DNA of 64,000 bases from VRUE01 sp963707965 (GTDB taxonomy: Bacteria > Actinomycetota > Thermoleophilia > Solirubrobacterales > 70-9), in the NCBI GenBank assembly GCA_963707965.1, contig CAVPRR010000007.1, positions 434,001 to 498,000 on the forward strand. The letters are read 5' to 3'. Below are positions 24,526 through 33,901 of this stretch, in pieces. The position numbers were made by a program, and so were the translations under genes. The notes under the pieces are model-generated. The model was not told where the DNA came from. It worked only from the letters and a program-made list of their open reading frames with translations, and did not search any database. How positions within the stretch are numbered: position 1 is the first letter of the stretch; the number at the start of each line of letters is the position of its first letter.

Positions 24526-25407
24526 GTGAAGCTCTGCCGTTTCCTCACCCCCGGCGGCGGCCCCGCGCTCGGCATCGTCGAGGGCGAGGAGGTCATCGAC
24601 CTCACGTCGGGAGGAGTCCCCGCCGAACCGGCCGCGGCGCTCGCGGAGGTGGGGCAGGCCGGGCTGGAGGCGATCGCCGAGGCGGCGCCCCGGCTTGGGC
24701 TCGGCGGCGTGCGGCTGCTGGCGCCGGCGACACCGCGCAAGTACCTGGCGATCGCCCTCAACTACGCCGACCACATCGCCGAGATGGCGATGGAGGCGCC
24801 CGAGGTGCCGGTCTTCTTCAACAAGCAGGTGAGCTGCGTGGTCGGGCCGGGGGCCGAGATCCACATGCCGAAGGTCTCGACCTTCCTCGACTACGAGGCC
24901 GAGCTCGCCGTGGTGATCGGCAGGCGCTGCCGCCACGTGGCCGCCGAGGAGGCGGCGGACGTTATCGCCGGCTACACCTGCGCCAACGACGTCAGCGTGC
25001 GCGACTGGCAGGGCCGTGCGCAGACGATGACGATTGGCAAGTCCTTCGACACCCACGGTCCGCTCGGCCCCTGGCTGGTCACCGGCGATGAGCTGGGCGA
25101 CCCGCAGGACCTGCGCGTCCGCTGTTACGTCAACGACGATCTGCGCCAGGACGCCAGCACCGGCGAGATGGTCTTCGACTGCTTCCAGCAGGTCTCCCAC
25201 CTCTCCGAAGCCTTCACGCTGGAGCCCGGCGACGTGATCGCCACCGGCACCCCGGCCGGCGTCGGCCTGGGTCGCAAGCCGGTGCGCGAGAACCTGCTGC
25301 ACGTCGGCGACACGGTCCGGGTCGAGATCGAGGGCATCGGCGAGCTCCACAACGGCGTGGTCGAGGAGCCAGAGGGATTCGTGGTCGCCGCCGGATTCGA
25401 GGTGTAG
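24526..25407 (+). CDS. fumarylacetoacetate hydrolase-family protein
   Basis: This 293-residue protein belongs to the FAH/FAHD metal-dependent hydrolase family. It has YLAIALNYADHIAE, then VSTFLDYEAELAVVIGRRC, with the metal-binding Glu residues in YEAELAVVIG. YTCANDVSVRDWQ and KSFDTHGPLGPW follow, then GDVIATGTPAGVG. These enzymes cleave or tautomerise keto-acids, often in aromatic-compound breakdown; the substrate here is unknown. I chose the GTG giving VKLCRFLTPGGG, which matches the family start. An ATG nine codons upstream adds residues that do not fit the family. Confidence 0.9.
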   Translation: MKLCRFLTPGGGPALGIVEGEEVIDLTSGGVPAEPAAALAEVGQAGLEAIAEAAPRLGLGGVRLLAPATPRKYLAIALNYADHIAEMAMEAPEVPVFFNKQVSCVVGPGAEIHMPKVSTFLDYEAELAVVIGRRCRHVAAEEAADVIAGYTCANDVSVRDWQGRAQTMTIGKSFDTHGPLGPWLVTGDELGDPQDLRVRCYVNDDLRQDASTGEMVFDCFQQVSHLSEAFTLEPGDVIATGTPAGVGLGRKPVRENLLHVGDTVRVEIEGIGELHNGVVEEPEGFVVAAGFEV

Positions 25408-25465
25408 TAACAGCGAAGTTGACGCGTGAGGTCCGAGGCGCTCACCTCGGGCTCGCCATGGACGG

Positions 25466-25525
25466 ATTCGACGCGATGCTCAGCTATTCGACGCCATGCT
25501 CAGCTATTCGACGCGATGCTCAGCT
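25466..25525. repeat. 20-bp tandem repeat, three copies
   Basis: ATTCGACGCGATGCTCAGCT occurs at 25466-25485, 25486-25505 and 25506-25525. The middle copy has one change (C for G). The array overlaps the stop codon of the lipoprotein gene and lies past the convergent FAH gene. It is likely slippage-derived, or a terminator-region expansion. Confidence 0.8.
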
Positions 25526-26125
25526 CAGCGGCGTGCCACGATCGCCGACGAGCTTCCACTTCTTGCCTTCGAGTTTCATCGACATCGCGTATTCGGCGCC
25601 GCTGGCGTCCCTGTAGAGGATGTACCCCTGGTCCTCTTCGACCCGCACCGAGTAGATGTGGACCTTGCCGAGATCGGCGCGTTCAGACGCCGAGAGCTTC
25701 CTCGTGGCGGTCTCCATGAAACCCGCGCAGCCCTTTCCCTTCGTCTGGCCGTTCGCCTGCCCGGACTTGCCAAAGCGGGCGAACAGATTCCGAATCGCCT
25801 GCGACTGGTAAGAGCACGCCTTACTCCATTCCTCATTCGCTCGGGCGTCGAGGTAGCCGTGCAAAGCGGCTTCGGCCTGCTTGGCTTCCGAGCCGGTCGC
25901 CTCGAGCCCGAAATGCTGAAGTTCGTCGCGGTGTTTCTGCAGCGCTTCTTCCCTGACCTGCGTCGAGTTCGCGCTGTTCGCCGTTGAATTCTTGTCGCCA
26001 CCGCCGCCGCAGCCAGCGGCGAGCGCGGCAAGAACGACGAGAACCGGAAGGGTCAAGGCGAAACGACGGTTCCTGCAGGCGCTCCGCACGGCGGTCGAAA
26101 TCGTGGTCTCTCTGGCTTGTCCCAT
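25520..26125 (-). CDS. lipoprotein, paralogue of the gene at 36541
   Basis: This 201-residue protein has an N-terminal basic region and a hydrophobic segment, then a lipobox LAAGC with the modified Cys at residue 39. A Gly/Asn/Ser-rich linker follows, and then a folded domain: AEAALHGYLDARANEEWSKA, KGKGCAGFMETATRKL and a final YAMSMKLEGKKWKLVGD. The gene at 36541 shares the same pattern (EAVHGFYVARAEEDWARA, GKGCAPVL, YAMPLENEDGAWKL). Domains of this kind act as surface-anchored NTF2-like folds; the ligand is unknown. Confidence 0.75.
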   Translation of the reverse strand: MGQARETTISTAVRSACRNRRFALTLPVLVVLAALAAGCGGGGDKNSTANSANSTQVREEALQKHRDELQHFGLEATGSEAKQAEAALHGYLDARANEEWSKACSYQSQAIRNLFARFGKSGQANGQTKGKGCAGFMETATRKLSASERADLGKVHIYSVRVEEDQGYILYRDASGAEYAMSMKLEGKKWKLVGDRGTPLS

Positions 26126-26251
26126 CCCTTTCCCCGGTCGCTGTTCTTCCCTGTTGCAGCGTTTGGCCGACGATATATGAGAGCCCTGAGTTGCACTCAG
26201 ATCTTTAGTGGATGTTTAGGGGAGCCCGCACGGATGGCGTTGCTCCCGCCC

Positions 26252-27436
26252 CTATCCGAAGCCGATCGGTGTGGGCGCCACCTCAGGGGCGGCGGTCGAA
26301 CTACCGGCGAGGATCGCGTGCAGCTCGGCGATGGTCGACGGCGAGTCGATCCGGTGATCGACGCCACGCTCCGCGAGCCAGGCGGTCGCCTCCCCAGCGG
26401 CGAGCGGGGCGAACTCCAGCGCCGCCATCGCCCTGCCGGGGCGAAGCGCGGCAGGGTGCAGCTTGCCCAGCGGCTCATTGGTCGTGACGAGGATCAGCGC
26501 CCTGGTCCCCTGGCCGAGCAGGCCGTCGGCGACGTTGAGCAGGCGAGCGAAGCCGCGGCCGATCTCAGCCGGCGCCGTGATACCGAGCAGCTCGCCGGCG
26601 TCCTCGAGGACGAGCAGGCGCCAGCGCTCGACGGGCCCGCGCGCCCGCTCAAAGGTCTCCTCATCCTCATCGTCATCGAAGTCGGGTGGCTCGGAGCGGC
26701 CCGCCAGCACCTTCAGCATGTAGGCGGTATCGCCACCCAGCAGGCGCTCAGGGTCGGTGATGTAGTGCAGGTCGCACCACTCGCTCCACTCTCGACCGAG
26801 CGCACGCAATGCCCAGGTCTTGCCGGTGCCGGGCGAGCCGTGCCAGAGAGCAAGGCGACCCGGCAGGGCATCTCCCGACACCTGGGAGAAGAACTCGGCA
26901 AGACGAGCCCGCAGGGCACCGGGGTAGTTGTCCTCGATCTCGGCGAAGCGCGGCAGGGCGAGCCGCCGCCAGCGCGGCCCCGGTGCGGAGAAGAGGTCAC
27001 CCCCGGGGCCCGACCAGAAGGCCACCGCGACGCGGGTGTCGCGGGGGCCCGGCTCAACGCGGATCGCGGCGGCGAGCGACTCGGCCAGCTCACCGGCGTG
27101 CGACGCCTCGGCAGCCGCGACCGACACCTCGAACGCCCCGCCACAGCGACGAAGCAGCGCCGGGGCCTCCCCCTCCTCGATGCGCAGCAGCGCTTCGCGC
27201 ACGCCGCCCCGATCCACGCTCGCCTGAATCGACTCGCCGAGCCTTTCGGCTTCCGCGAGGTCCAGCTCCTCACCCTCCCGCTCGGCGCGGGCGGTTGCGA
27301 CGACACAGCCGCCCCTATCCAGCACCTCGCGCGCGAACAGCGCCCTTGGCAGATCGACCGCACCTTCGAGATGCGCGATCGGCAGCAGGAGATCTCGGGG
27401 GCGAGCCCCGGGCACTACCTCCGCATTGATGTCCAT
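26252..27436 (-). CDS. AAA-family ATPase with DUF5925-like N-terminal region
   Basis: This 394-residue protein has an N-terminal alpha/beta domain of about 180 residues resembling the DUF5925 group, then an AAA module. Walker A is GSPGTGKT, Walker B is LLVLEDA, and sensor/arginine-finger-like sites are ALILVTTNEPLG and RPGR. It probably remodels an unknown protein complex. The ATG at 27436 sits nine bases after a GGAG. A TTG three codons earlier is an alternative start. It is transcribed alone; bases 27437-27598 hold no gene. Confidence 0.8.
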   Translation of the reverse strand: MDINAEVVPGARPRDLLLPIAHLEGAVDLPRALFAREVLDRGGCVVATARAEREGEELDLAEAERLGESIQASVDRGGVREALLRIEEGEAPALLRRCGGAFEVSVAAAEASHAGELAESLAAAIRVEPGPRDTRVAVAFWSGPGGDLFSAPGPRWRRLALPRFAEIEDNYPGALRARLAEFFSQVSGDALPGRLALWHGSPGTGKTWALRALGREWSEWCDLHYITDPERLLGGDTAYMLKVLAGRSEPPDFDDDEDEETFERARGPVERWRLLVLEDAGELLGITAPAEIGRGFARLLNVADGLLGQGTRALILVTTNEPLGKLHPAALRPGRAMAALEFAPLAAGEATAWLAERGVDHRIDSPSTIAELHAILAGSSTAAPEVAPTPIGFG

Positions 27437-27598
27437 GTGATCCAACTCCAGCTCCTTTCTGTGCTCAGCACGGGTATGGCCGGCGCCTGCGGCGCCTGCC
27501 CATTGCCGTGCGAGCGATTTCGCTTTGGTTGGATCACGCTGGGCATGTTAGCGCGGGCACGTGCAAGACGTACCGCGCCACAGCCCTGAGTTCGCGGC

Positions 27599-27724
27599 CT
27601 AGAGTCGCTCGATTACGACGATCCCCGCGATGCAGCCCGCGGCCAGCAGCATCAGCGAAAGATTCTCCCTGCCCCGCTTGGACAGTGCGTACTCGATGAA
27701 GTCGTCAACGCGATAGCGGTTCAT
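27599..27724 (-). CDS. very small membrane protein
   Basis: A 41-residue frame reads MNRYRVDDFIEYALSKRGRE, followed by a single hydrophobic segment (NLSLMLLAAGCIAGIVVI) and a short ERL tail. Charged cytosolic start, one transmembrane helix and no stray stops make a plausible small membrane protein. The ribosome site is weak. It lies on the far side of the repeat-filled gap from the glycoside hydrolase. Function is unknown. Confidence 0.5.
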   Translation of the reverse strand: MNRYRVDDFIEYALSKRGRENLSLMLLAAGCIAGIVVIERL

Positions 27725-27762
27725 ATCTTTGTAACACTTGCCACAGCCATTCCATGCGGTCT

Positions 27763-27833
27763 GGGGTCACGGTGGAAGGGCAGTCGGGGGTCACGGTGGA
27801 AGGGCAGTCGGGGGTCACGGTGGAAGGGCATCG
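27763..27833. repeat. 24-bp tandem repeat, nearly three copies
   Basis: Units beginning GGGGTCACGGTGGAAGGGCA start at 27763, 27787 and 27811, each with 24-bp spacing. The third copy lacks one base near its end. It lies about 40 bases upstream of the small membrane-protein start. Confidence 0.8.
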
Positions 27834-28156
27834 AGGATGGGGATGCGCTTCGCAGCCGGCGGGGAGCGAGCCGGAATCCTCCGATCGTCGTCTCCATACC
27901 CCCAAGACGAACCTACTGCTCATTTCGCCCCTCCTTCGGACCTGGGGCTGAAACGCCCCCGCTCGAATCCACCACCTCCGCAGCGCCCAGCCACTCGCGA
28001 CGCTGCTCTCGAAATTCTGGCTCGGGAAGCTTGCTGGCAGGCGGCAAGGGCCTGAGCAGGTAAGGGCTGGCGCCCTGATGAGGCGCTCTCCCGATACCCA
28101 GGAGCGACCTCCAACCGCGGCTCTCGTCGATGGGGCGCATCTCAAATCCCATGGAT

Positions 28157-28205
28157 GCCCCCCGCATTGCCTCCCTACCTGCAGGTGTGGAGGCATTGCG
28201 GGGGC
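28157..28205. repeat. long palindrome with nested inner palindrome
   Basis: Left arm 28157-28174 pairs with right arm 28189-28205 with one mismatch and one bulged C. The loop contains ACCTGCAGGT, which is itself a perfect palindrome. Both arms carry GCATTGC. A second large palindrome begins 54 bases later. Confidence 0.7.
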
Positions 28206-28258
28206 ACACCCGAACGTCACCGCCAAAACCGGAGGCAAGCCTGGCCGACGCTCCATAT

Positions 28259-28312
28259 GTCGCCCCGGAACACCGTTTCCATGCATTACGTGGAAACGGT
28301 GTTCCGGGCGAC
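28259..28312. repeat. 22-bp stem palindrome
   Basis: GGAACACCGTTTCCA at 28267-28281 pairs exactly with 28291-28305 around a 9-base loop. Seven more pairs extend the stem outward, with one bulged C, to 28259 and 28312. Such stems occur in REP-like elements, in the ends of IS605-type transposons, or as strong RNA structures. Confidence 0.7.
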
Positions 28313-28326
28313 CGGTTTTAGCCCCG

Positions 28327-28415
28327 TCGGCGGAAGGGAGCACAACGGCAGGGGCTCGGCGGGCGGGGCCTCGGCGGAAGGGGAGCACAACGGCAGGGGC
28401 TCGGCGGGCGGGGCC
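28327..28415. repeat. 44/45-bp direct repeat pair
   Basis: TCGGCGGAAGG followed by GAGCACAACGGCAGGGGC and a GC-rich end occurs at 28327-28370 and 28371-28415. The copies differ by one G. A further partial TCGG follows. The pair lies just past the end of the secreted hydrolase gene. Confidence 0.75.
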
Positions 28416-28527
28416 TCGGTTGGCAACGCCGGGTGGGCAGATCGATGGGCCTCGTGGGTGCGATTCACCCCCAAGTGGAGAGACCCCCATGTCGCCCCGC
28501 CCGGCTTCGATGTCGGGCGGGGTCAGC

Positions 28528-31500
28528 TCAGTTGATCGCCTGCCACTCCCACTGCTGGTTACCGCCCCAGTAGCAACCCCACTGCTGGACCCGTGCTCCG
28601 TTCGCCGTGCTGACACCTGCAACGTCCATGCACCTGTTGGAGTGTTTGGCGATCGACGCGAACCACGGGGGCTGGCCGGCGATCGGCACGATGTGCCAGA
28701 TCTGGTTGGTCTGGCCCTCTCCGAGGCAGTCCCAGAGCTGCAGAGGCGCACCATCGGATTGGCTGACGCCGGCTACGTCGACGCACTTGTTGTGGGCCGA
28801 ATCGGGCCGAATCTGGAAGTAGCCGCCCCCCACCGGATTCACCGGGACGACCGAGAACACCTGTCCATCGCCGGGATTGGGACTGGGGCTGCAGTCCCAC
28901 TGGATCAGCGGGGTGCCGTTGGACGTACCGCCCCCGGAGGTGCTCAGGCACCTACCGGAATGCCGGAACTTGAACCGGTATCCGCTCTTGATCTGGAAGT
29001 AGTGATAGTCGGACTCGGCCTGTGCCAGCGGCCCGGCGCCGGGGAACACCACCCTCGTGCGCCACTGCCCGGTGCCAATGCCCCAGTAGTAGTAGACATA
29101 GTGCCCAGATCCATCGACGTTCAGGTGCAGGGTCTCCCCGTCGACCGTCTGGTAGTTACCCGGCGAGACCTCCCGCTGGAAGTTGACGTTCACGTACTTG
29201 CCGGCCAGGCTGTAGCCGCCGGCATCGACGTTGCCGTGGAAGGTGATGTAGCCCGGCTGGCCGTTGAGGGTTTCGTCCACGGTTATGTATGCGCGGACCG
29301 GGACCTGGTTGGATTCGACGGAGCGGAACGTCCACAGCTGGTTCGCCTGGTTGCCGAGGCAGCCCCACTGGGTGACCGGGGCGCCGTTGCCGGTCTGCTG
29401 GCCCTGGACGTCCATGCACTGGCCGCTGTGTTTGGCGACGAAGTGCACGTAGGCATTGGCGCCGCTCTGTTCCACCGGCACGCCCTGCCAGATCTGGTTG
29501 GTCTGCCCGGCGCCGATGCAGTCGTACTGCTGCAGGACCGTCCCCTGGCTCTGGCTGCCGTTGGTGACGTCCACACAGCGGTTGGAGTGGCGGGCGACGA
29601 TCTGGTAGTAGGCGTTGCCCTGCGGAACCAGGGAGAAGACCTGGTTCTGGTTGGTCTGGGGGGATAGGCAGTCCCACTGCTGCAGCGTTGCGGTGTTCGC
29701 GGTGCTGCCGTCCTTGACGTCGAGGCAGCGGCCCGAGTGCTTGGCGACCAGTTGGTAGCCGTTCTTCAGCGTGAACTTGTGGTATTCGGATTGGGATTCG
29801 TCGTATTCGCCCTGTGGGGGGAAGACCGTCTTCGTCCGCCAGCTGCCCTTCCCGAGGGCGACGTTGTCGGCGTGGTAGTAGCCGTTGGTGACAGTTTCGT
29901 GTCGCGTGTTCCCCTGGATGGTTTCCCAGACATCGGGCCCCACTTCCTTCTGGAAGTTGACGTTCACGTAGACGTTGCTGAGACCGAGGCCGCCGCCTTC
30001 GTGCACCCAGCCGGCAACGCTTGCCCAGCCCGGTTCGCCGTTCAGCGTCTGCGTGACTGCAGCCGAGGTTTCCGTCGAGGGCGGCGTAGTGAACTGCCTG
30101 TCTCCGCCGAGTGTCGTTTCTTCGTTTTCGTTGACGGCGACGATCCTGTAGTGGTAGGTCTTTTCGGGCTGAAGGCCGCCGATGTCGCTGTGCTGACTCG
30201 TATCGCCTTCTTCGAAGCCCGCTCCCTGCCAGGACGTCGAGTGTTTGTAGAGGACCGTTGGCCCCCATTGGAAGCGGTAGGCGGTTGGCAGTCCCTTGGG
30301 GTTGACGGTCCCCATCAACATCGCCCGGCGCGGCTGTGCGTCGGGCGCCTGGGTGTCGGCCTTCGCCTTGAGCGGCCAGTTTGCCGCGCCGGTCTCCTGC
30401 AGGAAGCCGTACCAGCCCGGACGGAAGTTGCCATTCCCGGGCCTGGACTCGTCGAATGGCCCGCGCAGGCCGCTGCGGTAGTCCCACGTCATGTGTATGG
30501 GGTCGCTGTGGTCCCAGTCCTGGATGTTGTAGTAGAAGACGTTGCGGATCCCAAACGTCTGAGAGGTGGCCTTGATCATCTCGAAGCTCGATTCGATCAG
30601 GTCGCGCTGGACGTCCAAGCTGACCTTGGGGTGGGTGCTCACTCCACCTTCTGGGTTTTCCACCGGCCAGCCCAGCTCGGTGATCCAGAGCTGCTTGCCG
30701 GCGCCCCCAACTTCGTCCAGGGCATCGCGGGCCAACTTGATGTTTCGCCTGACCTTATCCGTGACCTGTTCGACCTCCGCGGCGGTCTGCGGCGCCTGGT
30801 TGTCGTCGGCCTTGAAGGCGTAGGGATGAAGGCTCAGCGCCATGTAGTCGTCGCGGCCATGGTTGCCCATCTGATGGAGGAATTCGGCGGGCGTCCGGTG
30901 GTCTTCTATGCCCGGATCTGTGCTCACCGACAGCAGTCCGCCGAGGATGACGTGGGAGTTGCCGCTGCCGGGGGTGGCTGCCCTTATGACCCCAGCGGTG
31001 TCTTCGAGCAGTTCACCGAATTCCACGGGGTTGACCTGACCGTTCCTGGCGTTCCTGGCGATGTTGGGCTCGTTCCAGAACTCCCAGTATTCGACCGGTC
31101 TGCGCTTGTCCGGGGGCAGTCTGCTCCAGAGGTCCCCCCCAGGACCGTAGCGATGGACAACTTCTTCGACGGAATGGTTCCAGCTGCCCCACTCGCTCCT
31201 CGGCGGGAGGGGGCCGCCTCCCAGGCCGGCAAGGATCGTGATGCCGCGATTCGCGGCGCGTTCGAAGATCGCGTCGTAGACACCCCAATCGCCGGAACCC
31301 ACCCCCAGGCGCAACATCTTCGCCCCGGAGCGCCGGATCACTTCCATCTGCGAAGCCTCGGCCGTGAGCGGGTTGTTCCCGGTCCACATCAGGTTGACGA
31401 AGTCATCGGGGAGCGGGCCGGTGAATTTCCCGGTGAAGGCCTTTTCCTCCTGGCGTTCTTCCTGTTCCCGCTGGGGAGTGACAGCCGATGCCGCCGTCGT

Positions 31501-33723
31501 CAGGGTTCTGTCGCCGCCGGTCACCCTGCCTGCAGCGCTGCTTGCCACGACCCTGTAGTGATAGGTCGTCTCGGGTTCCAGATGCGCCAGAGCTTCAGTC
31601 GCTTCGGTCACGTCGGTGCCCGACCGCGGTTCTTCGGTCGCGCCCGACGCTATGGAGCCGTAGGAGGTCGTGGTGCCGTATTCGAACTCGTACGTCGTCT
31701 CCAGGCCGTTGGGGTCGATCGTGCCGCTGACGATCGCTTCGTTGGCATCGACCGAACTGGCGGACTCGGTCGTCGCCGCCGGCAGGATCGGGGTGCCGAT
31801 CGCTTCGTCGGCGCCGTAGGTCCTCCCCACCTCGTTTTCGGCCACCGCGCGGTAGTGGTAGGTGGCGCCCTCGGCGAGGTCGGTGAGAGTTTCGGCGACC
31901 AGAACGGCGCTGGGGTCCGAGCCCACCGGTTTGGGTGTGGCTGGAATCGTCGAGCCGTAGGACGTCGTGGTGCCGTACTCGAAGTAGTAGGCGGTGTCGG
32001 CGCCATTGGGGTTGATGGTGGCGTGCAGCGTCGCCGCGTTCGCCGCAACCGGATCGGCGGGCGCGGTGATGGCAATCGGTGCCTGGACGACCTGGAAGGT
32101 GCGTTCGGCGGGAGTTTCGTCCTGGCTGCCGAGGGCATCCACGGCGCGCACCCGGAAGGTATGGGAGCCAAGCGCCAGAGGCGGATAGGCCTTCGGGGAC
32201 GAACAGGCGCCGTAGGCAGCGGCGTCGAATGAGCATTCGAAGGTGGATCCGAGTTCCGTCGAGGAGAATGCGAATGACACGCCTTCGGGGGGGACGTTCC
32301 CCGTGGGCCCGGTTTGGATGATGGTGTCCGGTGCCTCGGCGCCGTCGCTCTGACTGTCCAACGTTCCGACGCTGAAGTTGGTCAGGCGCGTGTTGTGGCC
32401 CGCGCTCTCCACGCCGGCGCTGCCGCCGCTGAAGCTGGCGTCGCCTGCACTCAGCAGCTGGGTGAACCCCGCGCCGGTGTCGATCCAGGCCGATACGGTG
32501 TTCCCCCCGTCGACCACGGCAAGGGAGTGGCCGTCGGCGAAGGTGTAGTTCGACCGCGACGCGAGGACGAACTGCGCCCCCGCCTGCCACCGGGAGAGCG
32601 TGACGTTGTAGGAGTTGGTCGAGGCGTAGGTGAATCTCAGCTCGTAGCCGTCTCGGGTGCCCAGGGGGCTCGACATGTCCAGCCACAGGGACAGGTGGCG
32701 CTGTTCCCCGGCTGGACTGGCGGCCATCGTCACGACCGCTGCCACCGCATGACCGCCAGCGGTGACGGTGGGCTCGTAGAAGGTGCCGTTCACTATCGGA
32801 TAGGGGAGGACCGGGTGCCAGCCTGCGGTCGTCTCCGAGCCCTTGGGCGCCCAACCCGAGGCCCACCCCAGGGCGCTCCAGTGGGTGGTGAAGCTCGAAC
32901 GCGATGTGGCGGTGCCGTCGAACGGCTCGGTGACAGCCATGGCTGTGAGCTCGTCGGCCAGGCTGTCCAGCGAGCCGGCCTTGAAGTTGGTCAAACGCAC
33001 GATGTTTCCCGCGCCCTCCACGCCGGCGTTGCCACCGCTGAGGGCGGCGTCGTTTGCGCTCAGGAGCTTGGCGAACCCAAGGCCGGTGTTGGTCCAGGCC
33101 GAGACCGTGCTTCCCTTGTCGACCACGGCGAGCGAGTGGCCGTCGGCGAAGGTGTAGTTCGACCGCGACGCGAGGACGGACTGCGCCCCCGCCTGCCACC
33201 GGGAGAGCGTGACGTTGTAGGAGTTGGTCGAAACGTAGCTGAATCTCAGCTCGTAGCCGGCTCGCGAGAGGGAGGGGTTGCCCATGTCCAACCAGAGCGA
33301 GAAGTGACGTTCTTCGATGCCTGGATTGGCGGCCATCGTCACCACTGCGGCGACCCCACCGCCGGCATCGGTGACGGTCTGCATGTAGAAGGTGCCGTTG
33401 ACGGTCGGATAGGCGTTGACCGGCCGCCAGCCGGCGGTCGTGTCCGAGCCCTTGGGTGTCCCGCCCGAGGCCCAGCCCAGGGTGGACCAGTTGGCGCTGA
33501 AGTTCGTCAGCGACGTGGCACTGCCGTCGAAGGGCTCCGTGACGGGCATGCCGGCGAACTCGTCTGGCGCTGGCGCCACGGCCGCGGGGCTCTGGGCGGT
33601 GGCGACGAGGAAGGCGATGCCGGCCAGGAGAGTGCCGAGGAGAAGGCGCGTCTTGCGACGAGGCACGGCACGGTCGCGGCTGTATGACATCGATCTCTCC
33701 CGGTGAGCAGTGAACCCTGCCAA
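28528..33723 (-). CDS. giant secreted clan-A glycoside hydrolase with ricin-type lectin domains
   Basis: This 1731-residue protein has a signal peptide, then two copies of a concanavalin-like beta domain (about residues 55-265 and 265-465, each beginning FDG.ATS). An Ig-like module (PDTIIQTGP and STFECSFD) and two FN3-like modules (YFEYGTTTSYG, EFEYGTTTSYG) follow. Next is a TIM-barrel hydrolase with the acid/base Glu in EFWNEPN (about residue 882) and nucleophile Glu in LWITELGWP (about 1011), the clan GH-A pattern. An FN3 module and alternating beta domains with ricin-type QxW lectin domains (GRCLDV, NQIW) complete it. It probably digests and binds an external glycan. Confidence 0.85.
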   Translation of the reverse strand: MAGFTAHRERSMSYSRDRAVPRRKTRLLLGTLLAGIAFLVATAQSPAAVAPAPDEFAGMPVTEPFDGSATSLTNFSANWSTLGWASGGTPKGSDTTAGWRPVNAYPTVNGTFYMQTVTDAGGGVAAVVTMAANPGIEERHFSLWLDMGNPSLSRAGYELRFSYVSTNSYNVTLSRWQAGAQSVLASRSNYTFADGHSLAVVDKGSTVSAWTNTGLGFAKLLSANDAALSGGNAGVEGAGNIVRLTNFKAGSLDSLADELTAMAVTEPFDGTATSRSSFTTHWSALGWASGWAPKGSETTAGWHPVLPYPIVNGTFYEPTVTAGGHAVAAVVTMAASPAGEQRHLSLWLDMSSPLGTRDGYELRFTYASTNSYNVTLSRWQAGAQFVLASRSNYTFADGHSLAVVDGGNTVSAWIDTGAGFTQLLSAGDASFSGGSAGVESAGHNTRLTNFSVGTLDSQSDGAEAPDTIIQTGPTGNVPPEGVSFAFSSTELGSTFECSFDAAAYGACSSPKAYPPLALGSHTFRVRAVDALGSQDETPAERTFQVVQAPIAITAPADPVAANAATLHATINPNGADTAYYFEYGTTTSYGSTIPATPKPVGSDPSAVLVAETLTDLAEGATYHYRAVAENEVGRTYGADEAIGTPILPAATTESASSVDANEAIVSGTIDPNGLETTYEFEYGTTTSYGSIASGATEEPRSGTDVTEATEALAHLEPETTYHYRVVASSAAGRVTGGDRTLTTAASAVTPQREQEERQEEKAFTGKFTGPLPDDFVNLMWTGNNPLTAEASQMEVIRRSGAKMLRLGVGSGDWGVYDAIFERAANRGITILAGLGGGPLPPRSEWGSWNHSVEEVVHRYGPGGDLWSRLPPDKRRPVEYWEFWNEPNIARNARNGQVNPVEFGELLEDTAGVIRAATPGSGNSHVILGGLLSVSTDPGIEDHRTPAEFLHQMGNHGRDDYMALSLHPYAFKADDNQAPQTAAEVEQVTDKVRRNIKLARDALDEVGGAGKQLWITELGWPVENPEGGVSTHPKVSLDVQRDLIESSFEMIKATSQTFGIRNVFYYNIQDWDHSDPIHMTWDYRSGLRGPFDESRPGNGNFRPGWYGFLQETGAANWPLKAKADTQAPDAQPRRAMLMGTVNPKGLPTAYRFQWGPTVLYKHSTSWQGAGFEEGDTSQHSDIGGLQPEKTYHYRIVAVNENEETTLGGDRQFTTPPSTETSAAVTQTLNGEPGWASVAGWVHEGGGLGLSNVYVNVNFQKEVGPDVWETIQGNTRHETVTNGYYHADNVALGKGSWRTKTVFPPQGEYDESQSEYHKFTLKNGYQLVAKHSGRCLDVKDGSTANTATLQQWDCLSPQTNQNQVFSLVPQGNAYYQIVARHSNRCVDVTNGSQSQGTVLQQYDCIGAGQTNQIWQGVPVEQSGANAYVHFVAKHSGQCMDVQGQQTGNGAPVTQWGCLGNQANQLWTFRSVESNQVPVRAYITVDETLNGQPGYITFHGNVDAGGYSLAGKYVNVNFQREVSPGNYQTVDGETLHLNVDGSGHYVYYYWGIGTGQWRTRVVFPGAGPLAQAESDYHYFQIKSGYRFKFRHSGRCLSTSGGGTSNGTPLIQWDCSPSPNPGDGQVFSVVPVNPVGGGYFQIRPDSAHNKCVDVAGVSQSDGAPLQLWDCLGEGQTNQIWHIVPIAGQPPWFASIAKHSNRCMDVAGVSTANGARVQQWGCYWGGNQQWEWQAIN

Positions 33724-33883
33724 GCACGCTAGCCCCGGTCGACCACCGCGTCGCGGTGGTTCGTACTAACGTTTACCCAGAACCGAGTCGATCATCGTGC
33801 AGTGCACCCGAGTCCCGGATGCGGGGCCGCCGGGGGACCCGGCCCACCTGACCTGACCACCCCCACCTGACCACGATCCGGAG

Positions 33884-33901
33884 TTTGCAATCATCGACGG
33901 C
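33884..33901 (+). promoter_or_regulatory. conserved upstream element of paralogue family
   Basis: TTTGCAATCATCGACGGC directly before the ATG is identical at 35555-35572, directly before the second paralogue. There is no Shine-Dalgarno-like sequence in either, so the element may combine a -10-like region and a short or absent leader. The third copy at 37419 does not share it. Confidence 0.4.

Larger units (their letters stand above)
27725..28527. other. 800-base gap rich in repeats and palindromes
   Basis: The stretch contains three 24-bp tandem repeats, two long palindromes and a pair of 44-45-bp direct repeats (annotated separately). The longest frame on the minus strand with reasonable composition runs from about 28137 to 27913 (75 residues, starting MRPIDESRGWRSLLGIGRAP). 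It cannot be trusted without homologues. Nothing else coding is apparent. Confidence 0.5.

Noticed and set aside
27705..28754. Long minus-strand open frame across the repeat-filled gap
   Set aside because: It contains the repeats translated several times (RRAPAVVLP units) and reads through the palindromes and into the end of the hydrolase gene in another frame. The composition is that of repeat DNA, not of a gene.
29737..32232. 831-residue plus-strand open frame opposite the giant hydrolase
   Set aside because: It is antisense to a gene with clear catalytic and lectin motifs. Long antisense frames are expected in GC-rich DNA.
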